Source of the DNA: Aquanectria penicillioides
Taxonomy: Eukaryota; Ascomycota; Sordariomycetes; Hypocreales; Nectriaceae
Direction of reading: 5' to 3'
Assembly: GCA_003415625.1 (NCBI GenBank)
Contig: PYIU01000004.1
Coordinates: forward strand, 1,302,001 to 1,366,000
Length of the DNA stretch: 64,000 nt
Shown: piece after piece, positions 22,346 to 32,825 of the stretch
Position numbering within the stretch: position 1 is the stretch's first letter
How the letters are laid out: every line of letters starts with the position of its first letter
The notes under the pieces: model-generated
The model's database searches: none
What the model was told of the DNA's origin: nothing
Seen by the model: only the letters and a program-made list of their open reading frames with translations
Made by a program: the position numbers and the translations under genes

Positions 22346-24041
22346 TTACAAAACCTGTTGTCCAGCATCAGGGGCTGGGTCCGGATTATTGTGAATGACA
22401 CAGCCTAAGCACTGGCAGTCGTCGCCACATGGGCAGCTATTCATCTCTCCGGAGCACGATTCCCCAAATGGATAACTGACGAAGAAGAAATCGCTTGCAG
22501 AGAGTGCCTGTTCCTCGCTCATCCCCGAGGCGGCATCAGAAGGGGTTTGGGGAGCAGTTGGAGACCTCGTGCCCTCTACCGAAGTGACTATTGGCGTAGT
22601 GCTTGCATTGGGTGACTCCTTTTGCACTGGTGTTTCGCTGATTCCATGCCCATTCGTGTGATTATGGTTGGAATGACCATTCGTGTGTCCATGGTTTTGA
22701 GAATCGTCCACCATGCTTTCCCACGCGGATCGCACATAATTCTGAGTCGCTTCGTTATATGGGTGCGCCGCGCATCCGACACACTGGCAAGATGCGCCAC
22801 AGCTGCATTGATGCGATGTTCCAACGGGTGAGTGATGGGTCCCGTGAGGTGGAAAAGTGACAGCCCCAGGGAGCGCATACGGTGTAGGCATAGTACCTTG
22901 AGCGGCAAAAGTCATCGAAGCCATAACTTGTCTCCACTGCTCAGGTTGAAGAGGTTGAAGGTATGATCCATATTGTGGTGGGTAGGTAAATACAGTAGGA
23001 TAGTATCCGTACATGCCGTTTGGCATCATCATCGGCGCTTGGAAGGGGTTTGCCATGAACCCATTTGGCGCGGCGAATTCGGGCTGGAGCACATCCGGTT
23101 TCGATTCAGTCTTGGGTGAGTTGATCCCAGAAGAGCAGCAACTCTTGGGCTTGGTTTCGGTCGTTGTGGTTGGACTAGTAGCCGCTGTCGAAGACTGGGT
23201 CGTGGGGGCAATTGTTGTGGCACTGCTAGCGGCACTAATGCTGCCATCGCCGCCGCCGCTGCCACAACAAGATCCTACCTTTGGAGCCGAGTTTTCGGTT
23301 TTGTCTGGTGTTTGACTTTCAGTTACTGCAGGAGCATGCCTGTTTGGCATGCCATTTGTAATATCAGGGCTCATCAGAGGAGGGGGCATTTGTGGAGGGA
23401 ACATGGGATACACCATGGGGCCAAAAGGAGTGTCCGCCGGCACCATGCCCATAGCTCCAAATGCTGACATGTCGGGTATTGGTGGTGGAGGCTTCTGTTG
23501 CGCACCGTTGTTATAAGCGGGCATAACATTCAACGAATTAGGGTCCATCCGCTCAAGTGCGGCCGGGTCAACCGATTGTCTTCGACTTGAATTCGAATTC
23601 CCATTTTTGGTGGCCGTTTTTTGAACTCGATAGGATGGGTTTGTAGCTTTAGACGGGCTCTGGGGAGGCACGTCTTGGGCCAGGTCGCTGTTCTCATCCT
23701 TGACTTTTGAGGGCTCCATCGACTTGGTCCCGCAATGACATTTTTGCTTCCTCGGAATGGCGGCAGTGACCTGAGAACAGGAGCAAGGACGAGAGGCTGG
23801 GTGAGGGCAGGTGCTCAAGGGACGGCCTGGTTTCCGAACGGGCACCATCAGTCTTTCGTTGGCGTGGGTGCATTTAGTTGAACGATGACCACGAATGCAA
23901 GGCTCACTAGAAGGTGATGGATCTCATGGTTAGCAACCGTTGTCCATAAAACGGACGAGTGTGTGGGCATGCATGACAGTTATCATGGGGGGGGTGGCGG
24001 GAAGCATACCAGGCCATCTTTTGCCCGTTGATTAGAGGCAT
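22346..24041 (-). CDS. Copper-fist transcription factor (Mac1/GRISEA/Cuf1 type)
   Basis: Two exons (24041-24010 and 23906-22346) give 530 residues; the 103-nt intron interrupts the first zinc-binding Cys codon. The start MPLINGQKMAC leads into the copper fist: C11-x2-C14-x8-C23-x-H25, then KPGRP at 36-40, the minor-groove (R/K)GRP motif. The middle is Pro/Met/Asn-rich and carries CC pairs (about 224-225 and 267-268). Two copper-sensing Cys boxes lie in the C-terminal half: C-x-C-x3-C-x-C-x2-C-x2-H at about 378-392 and again at about 502-516. Two such boxes are the arrangement of the copper-starvation activators Mac1 and GRISEA, more than of Ace1-type excess sensors. A His/Asn-rich stretch (about 416-432) lies between them. 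It likely acts in the nucleus on copper uptake genes; no target is in this window. Confidence 0.92.
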
Positions 24042-26556
24042 GGCGATGTTGGGGTCGCAGGACCCTGACTTGCTTGACTCAAAATGCGATGAGGTGTGGG
24101 CTGTCTTGAAGAATCAATTGCAGGAGGGTGGGTGGTGGGCAAGTGGCACTGGTGAAGGAAGAGCCAGCCTAGTGCCGTCGAAGTCTACAAAAAAGAGGAG
24201 TGGCGGCTTTGTCCAGTCAACATTAAGGCGAGTGAGGCGTCTTCGGTGCGTCGAGGCCCGAGGGATCTGGCGGGATTGGAGTGCGAGGTGGCGGGTGATG
24301 ATGCGAAATGGTCGAGTTTCACGTTGACATTCGGCGATGGTTGCGCGGAGAATTGAAGGGCACCAGCACCGGGTAGCCGGGTGCGGGTAACGGCGCTCGA
24401 GTACGAAGTTCGAACGGATAGGCAGATGCGTACGCGAACCGAGAGACAGTCGCGGCGCGGGGGCGATTGAAGGAATCGAATCGGCGGCCGGGAGCGATTG
24501 GCGATTGTGAAGGGAGAAGAGCAGAGGTGAGAGAGAGAGAAGGAGAGAGAAAGAGAGGAAGATGACGATGCCAAACCAAGCCAAGTTACAGAGGCTCAAA
24601 AACTCGGCCCTGGCCAGAGTCAGAAAGTGGCAGAGTCAGTCAGAGGCTTGCTTGCTTGGCCAGGTAAGGCCGGTACTCATTCTCAGCTCAGCGGCTCAGC
24701 ACAAGCGCAAGCACAGGCAGGAGCAGGAGGCAAAGAGTGACCCGCGACTGCGACGAAGACTGCGACGGCGACTGCAACTGCCACCACAACCAACGCAACG
24801 AGGCGTGTGGGAAGGAGCATGAGGAGGAGGAGATGTCGCCCACTGACCTCCACTAATCCCACCACACCCTCCGCTCCGACACCCACGCGCGGGCCACTGG
24901 TCATGACACACACTACTGGTATGGACTCTCTCCCCTCTCTCCTCTCTCTCCTCTCTCCGCACGCTTCATCGCTCACTCGCGCATCCCACTTCCGGCGCAT
25001 AGGCTTGCGCATCTCAGCACTCCACGCCGCACAACCACACCCACTTGTTCGCTTTTACTCCGGACGGGTGCCATCTGCTCACGGAAATGCAACCAACCGT
25101 ACCAGGATGCCATCCCCCTACATACGAGGGGTCAACTATCGTTCTTCAGGGATCAGCTAAGCCCGAGTAGGCACTTGTGCTGCACCGCAGGCCAACTAAA
25201 TGGCCTTGTTGATGGTTGACCATGGCTTGCGATGGAGGACCCAACTTTGGGCTTTGGACCCTTGGATTTGGTTCCCCTTCCGTCCCTCCATCTTGTCCGT
25301 CCATCTTGTCCGGATTAACAATGGATGCTCCCTCCACCGCGAAATCAGTCCAGTCCCACGGCCGTTGGCGCGGTTCCGATACCATTCCGACGCTGTTCCA
25401 CCAGCCCACATCGAAAACCCGTCTGTCTAGGCACTTCCAGGGCGGCTCCAGGGCGAATTGGGTCAGGCCCAGGTCTGTCACCATGGATAGCGCTGTGTTA
25501 GTCACCATCGCCTTGATCAGCCTCCAGCGTCCAACACACAACCCCAGTAGACTAAGACCAAGCGGGTGTTACAGGCACTGGCTCGTACGGAGCGAACTGA
25601 CGGTCCTTAGTGCCCTAGCAAGTGGGTATGGGATGGCTACGCAACAGCGAGCGAGCCTAATGGGTGGGATGGCGGATTCCCATGAGAGTCGGCCGTTTTA
25701 CCATGGAAAACTCTTCCCATGAAACAAGAAGAAACGGCCATCTAAAACCTTCTTTTTTTGCTGTTTGCGTTTTGTCAAACTTCAGGATTCTTTTTGCATC
25801 ACTGCGGTTCTTCTTTTAGTTTTGCCATTGCATCCAGCGTCTCTATCGTTCCCTTCTTTGCCTCTCTCCACCTCAGAACCCAACGGCAGTCCAGTCTCCA
25901 TCAGGCCAACCCAGCCGAGTGAGCAAGTTTCCATTGGCTCGCGGTGCATCAACACCACCACCGACATCCATGATCCATGGCTTAGTCCACTCTCAATATC
26001 CGAGCCGGGCATGGGCTGCCTGTCTGCCTGGGCCATTCGCAATGTATTGCCATGAGATGAGATGGACCACCCTTCCGACTTGATCCCGCACCCGCGATGG
26101 GCGATCCTTGGTTCATCAACCCATCCTTGGCAGGCTCGCCTGCTTTGGGCCTCTGTGCACAAGTCCCTCCGCATCCTTCTCACCTTCACCTCGCGGTATC
26201 CGCAGACCGGCCCAACATGTCGGCAGCTTCACACCCATCCCAGATCGTCCCTCAAGGTCCCCTTCCCGCAAGCGCTATTTCTAGATTGAGGTACGCCACT
26301 TTACCGAAACCACATGCGGCTCGAAGTCGCAAACCCCTGACTCTTTCGTAAGCCTTACCACTGTCTGCACGTGAATATATGTTTGCTTCCCCTTTATCGA
26401 CAAATATGAATCCGCAAACACCTTTGTGTGCACAGAGAAAACACATGCTGAGATGCAAAGGACCTCATGCAATAAAGAAAACAAAAATTGTCCGTGTTGA
26501 GCTTTTCATTTCATCAAATACTCTACAATCCCTTCTCAACGCCATTTGGCCCAGCC
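24042..26556. other. Intergenic region (2.5 kb)
   Basis: The region lies between the copper regulator start and the SR140 homologue 3' end. It contains purine/pyrimidine-rich tracts (GA-rich near 24,525-24,560; CT-rich near 24,925-24,960). Open frames are short and compositionally biased. No gene is supported; the part next to 24042 is the copper regulator promoter. Confidence 0.55.
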
Positions 26557-28955
26557 TCAGGAGCTCTTGTCATCATCTGAGTCTGCAAACATATCCGCCG
26601 CACGCATCCGCTTCCGCGGTGGTCCTCCAACCCGCGGTGTATCTTCTGTTCGCTCTAGCTTGAATTCTGCTTTCTCCTCTGTCGCGTTGTTTGGAGGAGG
26701 TGGTGGAGTGGGTTCTGTTCCAACAGCTTCGTCTTCATCCATTGGCTCTCCTGCAATATCATCTTCGTCAATGGGCTCCCCTTCAATATCATCCTCTTCA
26801 ATAGGCTCGCCCTCTATGTCGTCATCTTCCACGGGCTCCCCCACAACATCGTCATCGTCGATTGGCTCACCGGGAATATCAGCCTCCTCTGCTGATACAG
26901 GGAGCATACGCTCTGAAGAGGTGCCTGCCTCCACCTCGTCCGCTTGCGATGCCTCGACAACCTTCCACTTTCCTTTCTTTTCTCCGTCCCCTTCCTTGTC
27001 TCCGGAGTCGGAGGATGGCGGGTGTTCGAAGCTTCGTACAAACAACTCCTGACTCTCGTTCGGGAAGACACACCAGCCTTCCCATAAGTTAAGCACGAGG
27101 TTGACACTACGCTTCCACTTCTCCGCTCGTAGACGACCCCACTTCAGTTTATCAGCCATCAAGCCCAGCGTCTCAAAGATCTTCCGGTCCTTCAACGCCG
27201 TTTCGAATAGCTGTCGGAATCGCCACGCATGTCGCACTCCCGATGTCGAAGACGATGACAGAATATCGTTTACAACGTACAATCCCACCAGACTGGCGGC
27301 ACTCACGTCGACGGCTTCACCTGTGTTTGTCTCATCTTGCCCTGTCCCTTGTTGCATCTCTCTTTCTGGTTTCTTTTCAGGGTTGGCACCTGTAAGAGCA
27401 AGCGGTTTCGCGACGTTAGAAACGATTAAGTCAACGACCTCGTCCACTCCACGACTAGCATGAGCAATTGCAAAAGCTGTTACTCGGGCAACGTCTCCCT
27501 TTCGTAGCTTGGACATTGTAATTGGTAACCGTGCAAGAAGGTGGGTGAGTTTGGCCTTTTCCAACGGATTGAGAAATGTTTTGTCTGATTCTCCGTCCTG
27601 GGTCTCCCGCTTTCCATCATCGTCCAAGTCCTCGTCGTCAGAAGAGTTGTATTCTGAATCCGATACAAACTCGTCGAGTTTGGTGGCGTACTCGAAGCTC
27701 AGGCTATTCTCGGGGGCCTTCCAGGCATGACTACCATCGAACAAGGGCACATATTTGCCCTTTCTCTCTTTTTTTTGTGAGCCCGTAACAACTTCCCATA
27801 ATCTCCATCGATACCAAATGCCTCCTTGGCTTCTTGCGTCCCAAATCCAAGCCCATTTCTCCTCTCGCTGGACCTCTGGTCGGGACATAAGCAATGCCTC
27901 AAACTCTGGGCCATGCTCAAGAACACCTTCGATGACCTTGGTGATAAGTTGTAACGTCCGTACATCCTGTGGTGGGTTCACTGGCACATGCAAGAGGTTG
28001 GCTCGGTTCACGGCCGCGCCAGGAGGTCCGTATGACGATGGGGGGCGAACCCGCGTTGAAATCCCTGCTGAGTGGAGGGGTTGTTTGACACCGAGGGCTG
28101 TTCCACCGGCTTGGCTCCAAATGGCTGCGAGGTTGAGGATGATCCTAGGTTGGGGAGTGCCGCTGAGTTGGAAACCGCAGAGGAAAGATGCCGGTGGAGG
28201 GAGAGATAATATCCGTAGCCTAGATATCGATTCTGGAGCGAATTAACCACCGCGTCAATCTCGTTGGCTGGTGTGTCCTGAGAAAGCGTAACAATCGAAA
28301 CGGTACACTTTCGCTCAAAGCTTCCTGGGCCGACTGGCGGTACAATCTTGGCGTGCTCGACAGACAAATTATCAGGGATCAGCGCCTTGATGGCCGCAGG
28401 TGATGTGCCTGGGGGAAGATTCGACAGTCGCAGCGTGGGCTTCGCAATCGCCTTCTCCTCTGCCCGATTTGATGCCTCGCCCGTATCCTCATCGTCGCTC
28501 GAGTGAAACGCCCTCGGGACGGAGAGGGATCCCCCACCACTGCCACTATCCTCAAAGCCCAACCCACCCTTCTCTCTCGGAAGCCGCGCAAAGTCCTGGA
28601 ACGAGCGCTTCTTGCCAAAGGACGGCGGTGGCGGCCCCAGGCTACCCGGCCCGCTCTTCAGCCCTGATGTTCCAAAGTGTCGCTTGCCGGTCCCAGGCAG
28701 GTTGTTGAAGCCTGGTCGCGGGCGCTGGGATCCGTGTGCGCCGCTCGAGGACGCGTGGCCGTGGTCGCGGTAGTCGCCATCGTCGCGGTCGAAGCTCTTG
28801 ACGAACTCGTCGTAAACGGCCGCGGTCTCGGCGGCTTCGCGCTGGCGCTTTGCTTCAGCCTCAGCCTTTTGGCGCTCGAAGGCTGACTGCTTGCCCGGTT
28901 TCTGGAGCTTGGCTTCGAGGTCAGGGAACTCGGAGAATCCCTTGCCGGCGGACAT
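26557..28955 (-). CDS. U2 snRNP-associated SR140 (U2SURP) homologue, one-base frameshift in the assembly
   Basis: Intronless gene from ATG at 28955. The N-terminal frame (FSEFPDLEAKL...) carries an RRM at about 185-275 (TLRLSNLPPGTSP; RYLGYGYYLSLHR). After a break at 28040-28045 the second frame gives NRANLLHVPV, a SURP/SWAP module (GPEFEALLMSRPEVQREEKW), then a CID-like domain (LPITMSKLRKGDVARVTAF... to NLWEGWCVFP) and an acidic tail with five decapeptide repeats. The order RRM-SURP-CID is diagnostic of SR140, a component of the U2 snRNP/17S particle in pre-mRNA splicing. The span is 2,399 nt; one extra base makes 2,400 nt, 799 residues, so exactly one C is missing from the C6 run. Either the assembly has an indel or the gene is recently broken; the intact flanks favour the former. 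Confidence 0.9.
26732..26881 (-). repeat. 30-bp tandem repeat (five copies) coding an acidic decapeptide
   Basis: Five diverged 30-bp units inside the SR140 homologue encode the pattern [IV]-x-GEP-[IVM]-x-[DE]-DD, for example IEGEPIEEDD and IAGEPMDEDE. All units keep reading frame. Confidence 0.85.
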
Positions 28956-29307
28956 AGTGATATGAGCTGTCCCCTGTACTTCAGTGCATCGCCAGGTATT
29001 GGACGCGCATAAGGATGCTCGAGGTGGGTTTCGTTGTGAGGGAGTTGGTAGCTGTCCCGTCGCGGTTCCGTGAGACTCAGGCTGTAATAGCTTATTGGTG
29101 CATACGCCTCGATACAAGAATACAGGCAGTCAAATCACCGTTGTAGGGTGGCATGTCATTCGGAGACGATATATCTAACATCCGATTCGTGAAAACAAAT
29201 GGAAGACTCCAAAAACTCAATTGAATGCTACGTCAAGAAAACTTTTTCTTCGCTCGTACAATATCATTTGACAAATCAGGGTTGAACTTCTTGGGGGATC
29301 ATGTTTC
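28956..29307. other. Intergenic region
   Basis: Short spacer of about 350 bases holding the SR140 promoter and the 3' end of the flavin oxidase transcript. Nothing else is visible. Confidence 0.6.
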
Positions 29308-30726
29308 TCATAGCTTGGCCTTGACCACGTTCTGGGCCTGGCCCTTGACCAACTCGTCCTTCAACACCAGCATGGAACCTCCTCGGCTGCCGTCCTCAGT
29401 AATGAGTCCCTTATAAATGCCGCCCGTCTCACGGCCAGCGCCGTCGTTGGGCATCTCCCTCCACTGCCACTTCTCGGCGAATATGCCTCCCTGGCCCATC
29501 AACACGTCGACAATCTTGTCGCCCAGGTTGGGTAGGAACTTGAAGCCGTGGCCGCTGTCTCCAGTCGCGATGAACAGGCCCTTCCAGCCAGGGTGCCAGT
29601 CGACGAGCCACTCCCCGTCTCGGGTATCCGCATACCAGCAGATGCGGGTCTTCTTCCACGGTCGGTTCTCGAGGCCCTTGAGGGGGATCAGGTCGGTCAG
29701 TGCGCGTCGGAGATCCTTGTCGGCTTCCGCGGGGAATGGATCGGAGGCGTCCACGCGAGACGTGAAGGGCTGAGAAGCAAGGAATGTCTCTCGCTCCTGC
29801 TTGTGGGACACGGGCAGGGCTCGTGTAATCTTGGTGGGGTTGACATAACCAAAGTCGTGGCGGGCGAACTTGAGCAGGCCGTCTCGGGGAGGGATGACGA
29901 AGAGGCCGGTGCTCAGGTTTAGAACGACAGGCAGCTTCTCCAAGGCCTTTTCTTCCTCGGGGCTAATGGCTACATAGGCGACGGGGTGTCCGGTGGCCTC
30001 GGAGCGGCCACGAAGATCGACCAAGGAACCTGTCCACGCGCCAGCAGCAACGAATACAACGTCGGCCTTCAGAACCCTCCAGTCGGCCAGCTGGGCACCG
30101 ACAACACGGTTGCCCTCTGTGACCAACTCCGTCACCTTGGCATCCACAAAGTTCACTCTACCAGTGGCCTTCGTCTTCTCAGAGAGCCACTTCATGCCTC
30201 GGCCGGCATCCGCCCATCCGGAGAGGTTGTTGATGTAGCCCCAGTCGCCGGGGTAGCCGTCGGTCTTGATGTAATCCTTGATGGCCTTGGTGCTCTCGAG
30301 CTTCTGGATTTTGTCCTGGGGGAGGCCGGTCTCTTTGGCGATCTCCATAACGTTCTTCCAGCTGTCCATGGTGTAGGTCATGCCCGACTTCTTGTACGCA
30401 TAGTCCTTGGGAGGGGTGTTGGCGCACAAAAGAAGACCAGACTCTGAATACCTTCCTTGGCCACCAACCTCATTGTCCCCTTGCTGTCGCCATTGTTCTT
30501 GCGCCTCGGCCGCGAGCGCGGCGTAGTGACGATCCGAGTAGTCGGCTCGGACGATTCGGGATGAGTCTACGCTGGCAGCATCCTCAGGGGGGAATTGGCC
30601 GTTGGCGCAGTCGACGAGGGTGATGGAAGTGTTGTTGAACAAGGGCCTCTGGGTGAGGGAGTAGGCCGTTCCGAGGCCGAAGACGCCGGACCCGACAATG
30701 AGGATGGATGAAGGCGTACGGTCCAT
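29308..30726 (-). CDS. Peroxisomal FAD oxidase, saccharopine/pipecolate/sarcosine oxidase family
   Basis: Intronless 472-residue frame from ATG at 30726. It is a DAO-type flavoprotein: dinucleotide fold ILIVGSGVFGLGTA near 8-21, SSRIVRADYSD (about 55-65), C363 in RICWYADTRDGEW, which matches the position of the covalent 8-alpha-S-cysteinyl FAD link in sarcosine and fructosyl amino acid oxidases, and the C-terminal FAD segment ATGDSGHGFKFLPNLG. The protein ends AKL, a peroxisomal targeting signal type 1. The yeast relatives Fap1 and Fap2 oxidise L-pipecolate and L-saccharopine in lysine metabolism, producing H2O2 that peroxisomal catalase removes. I cannot choose among pipecolate, saccharopine, sarcosine or an Amadori compound as substrate. 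There is no clustered partner gene. Confidence 0.9.
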   Translation of the reverse strand: MDRTPSSILIVGSGVFGLGTAYSLTQRPLFNNTSITLVDCANGQFPPEDAASVDSSRIVRADYSDRHYAALAAEAQEQWRQQGDNEVGGQGRYSESGLLLCANTPPKDYAYKKSGMTYTMDSWKNVMEIAKETGLPQDKIQKLESTKAIKDYIKTDGYPGDWGYINNLSGWADAGRGMKWLSEKTKATGRVNFVDAKVTELVTEGNRVVGAQLADWRVLKADVVFVAAGAWTGSLVDLRGRSEATGHPVAYVAISPEEEKALEKLPVVLNLSTGLFVIPPRDGLLKFARHDFGYVNPTKITRALPVSHKQERETFLASQPFTSRVDASDPFPAEADKDLRRALTDLIPLKGLENRPWKKTRICWYADTRDGEWLVDWHPGWKGLFIATGDSGHGFKFLPNLGDKIVDVLMGQGGIFAEKWQWREMPNDGAGRETGGIYKGLITEDGSRGGSMLVLKDELVKGQAQNVVKAKL

Positions 30727-31784
30727 TGCGCAAAACTAGAGAATCTACGAAGGGCCAAGGGGCAGTCAATGGACAAGAATTCACAAGGACGATGCTTTCT
30801 ACCCTCAAGATATCGGGACTACGAGCCGACCGACGGTATCTCCCCGCCACAGGAAATTTCAGTAGGTCTCCAGATCCCGATCACGGCGTTGGCCGATGGG
30901 TCGACCCATGAGCCTTGGATTAGGGCCATCTAGACTAGCCGAGAATCGGGGCTAACAAACTGTATCCGCAGCAAGATTCCTACGAGCCTCGTTTTAAGCC
31001 TTACATACCCGCGCAGGACCATTGGCCACGTGAGCGAAAAGTGGCACCTATATGTGCCATTGTGGGGATTGATTGGCAACGGGCTTGGTTCAACGGAGAA
31101 GGCACCAAGGTTGGGGAAAGGTAGAGTCTGGAGAACGGTGTAGTTGAGATTAAATATCTAAACTACGTCTTGGAGACGATGTATGTTAAGCGTGTTTCGT
31201 CTTCGCAGCGTAGTCTCATCCAAGCCATCAAGGCCTAGTTCTCATAATTCGCCTTTGGCCAACAGTGCCACAGCGGGGCGCTCTCCTCTTTCCCACGGCC
31301 TGGATATCCAGACCGCCTTATTTCTTTCTGACTCAGGGGCCCTCTTGTCGGCAACTCTGCTCCACTTCCAATGCTCACTTCCTCCGATGCATCTCCCCAC
31401 TCAACAGTTCCCTTCGATATAATTAAGGCGCTCAAGTCAAGTGAGCGCTTGCGCCACAGGACCGGCGCGAGCAATCTATGTTGTGCGTCGCGGGATGAGT
31501 AGTCTTGTTTCTTTTGTTTCCCCCCTTGATCCTATCCGTCGCAAAATCAATCCCCTTCCTGGCCGTCCTCGCCAACGCCGATGCAATGCAGCAAAAAGAA
31601 TTTCAAAATGATACAAACGCAGTCCTTGGATTGTTTGGTGTGGTTGAATACCAAACGAACCAAGGATTATGGTCCAAAAAAAAGCAATCGTGGTATCGTG
31701 ACGGTTTGTCTAATCATACACGTCGGTTTGTGATTGAATGATAGTTCATTGAAGTTGTCACACTTCTGTCCAGCTGAGATGCGT
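30727..31784. other. Intergenic region (1.1 kb)
   Basis: The spacer contains the flavin oxidase promoter and the TBP 3' UTR. Short frames are not convincing. Confidence 0.6.
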
Positions 31785-32717
31785 CTAAACCTTGCGGAAA
31801 TCTGACATACAAAGTTAGAAAAAGGTTTAAAGTGAGATGTTCTTGGCAGAACAAACCTTGCAACACAGGGTAGATCATCTCGAATGCCTGATAGATCTCC
31901 TCACGGACCTTGGCACCAGTCAAGACGATCTTACCACTGACAAAGATCAGGAGCACGATCTTCGGTTTAATCATACGGTAAATAAGACCAGGGAACAGCT
32001 CGGGCTCGTAGGAGCTGAAATTGTGATGGCGCGAAGCCAAACCCTCCAGTCGAATAGGGAACTTGATGTCACAGGAGCCCACGATGTTCTGGATCTTAAA
32101 GTCTGTGAACTTGGCGTTGAAACCAAGCTTCTGGATGATACGGGCGTATTTTCTCGAGGCCAGCTTCGAGTCATCCTCGGACTTGGCACCAGTGACGACC
32201 ATCTTGCCGGAGGCGAAGATTAGTGCAGTCGTCTTGGGCTCACGGATACGCATAATAACGGCAGCGAAACGCTGTTTGGGTTAGCACATTGAGTCAAGCA
32301 TAGCAAGAGACAGCCTGTAGTACCTTAGGATTGTACTCAGCATTTCGCGCGTGCAGGGCGATGGTCTTGAGGTCCAAGCGGCAGTCAAGGTTGACCGTAG
32401 CCACAATGTTCCTTTAAAAAATGCAAGTTCAGCCTCACTGAGCAAGTCACAATCACTCAGGAGGATACATACTGCAGAGTGGGAGTGATTCCACTGGGTC
32501 CTTGAGTGGCAGCAGGCGTAGCGGCAGGAGTCGCGGGAGTCACCCCATTTCCGTTAGCCGCCTGCTGACCATTGGGTACAGGTCGCTGGGCAGCATCACC
32601 GTTGCCAGGTGGCGGCGGTGTCAACTCGTTGGTGGCCCCGGGGAATGACAGCGATCCGGGCGCAGTGAAGGCCTTGGCTTGCGCCGCGTTGGACGGGTGC
32701 GTCTGAATGCCTTCCAT
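31785..32717 (-). CDS. TATA-binding protein (TBP)
   Basis: Four exons on the minus strand (32717-32473, 32411-32324, 32271-31857, 31801-31785) sum to 765 nt, 254 residues. Introns are 61, 52 and 55 nt with consensus ends; the last exon is only 17 nt and supplies the end of DFRKV before TAG. The N-terminus ([10 protein letters not shown]..., Pro/Asn/Ala-rich, 1-82) is variable. The saddle core starts at [14 protein letters not shown] and has both direct repeats: [18 protein letters not shown] / [17 protein letters not shown] and [16 protein letters not shown] / [14 protein letters not shown]. These are invariant TBP signatures, including the DNA-intercalating Phe positions. It nucleates Pol I, II and III initiation complexes. 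A frame is also open upstream of the ATG after a probable 5' UTR intron (32770-32825), but the Met used matches the usual fungal start. Confidence 0.96.
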
Positions 32718-32769
32718 GATTGGAGTCGGTACTTGTGGACGCGAAGGGTCTTTAAAATCGCCGAACAGA

Positions 32770-32825
32770 TCTAGCCAGCCAACGAGTTAGCATCGCTTGT
32801 CCCGAAGACTCTAGAAACGCCATAC
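32770..32825 (-). other. Probable 5' UTR intron of the TBP gene
   Basis: On the minus strand a GTATGG donor, a perfect TGCTAAC branch site and a CTAG acceptor bound 56 nt, ending 52 nt upstream of the TBP ATG. The length and signals match the coding introns of this window. The splice is predicted and untested. Confidence 0.5.
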
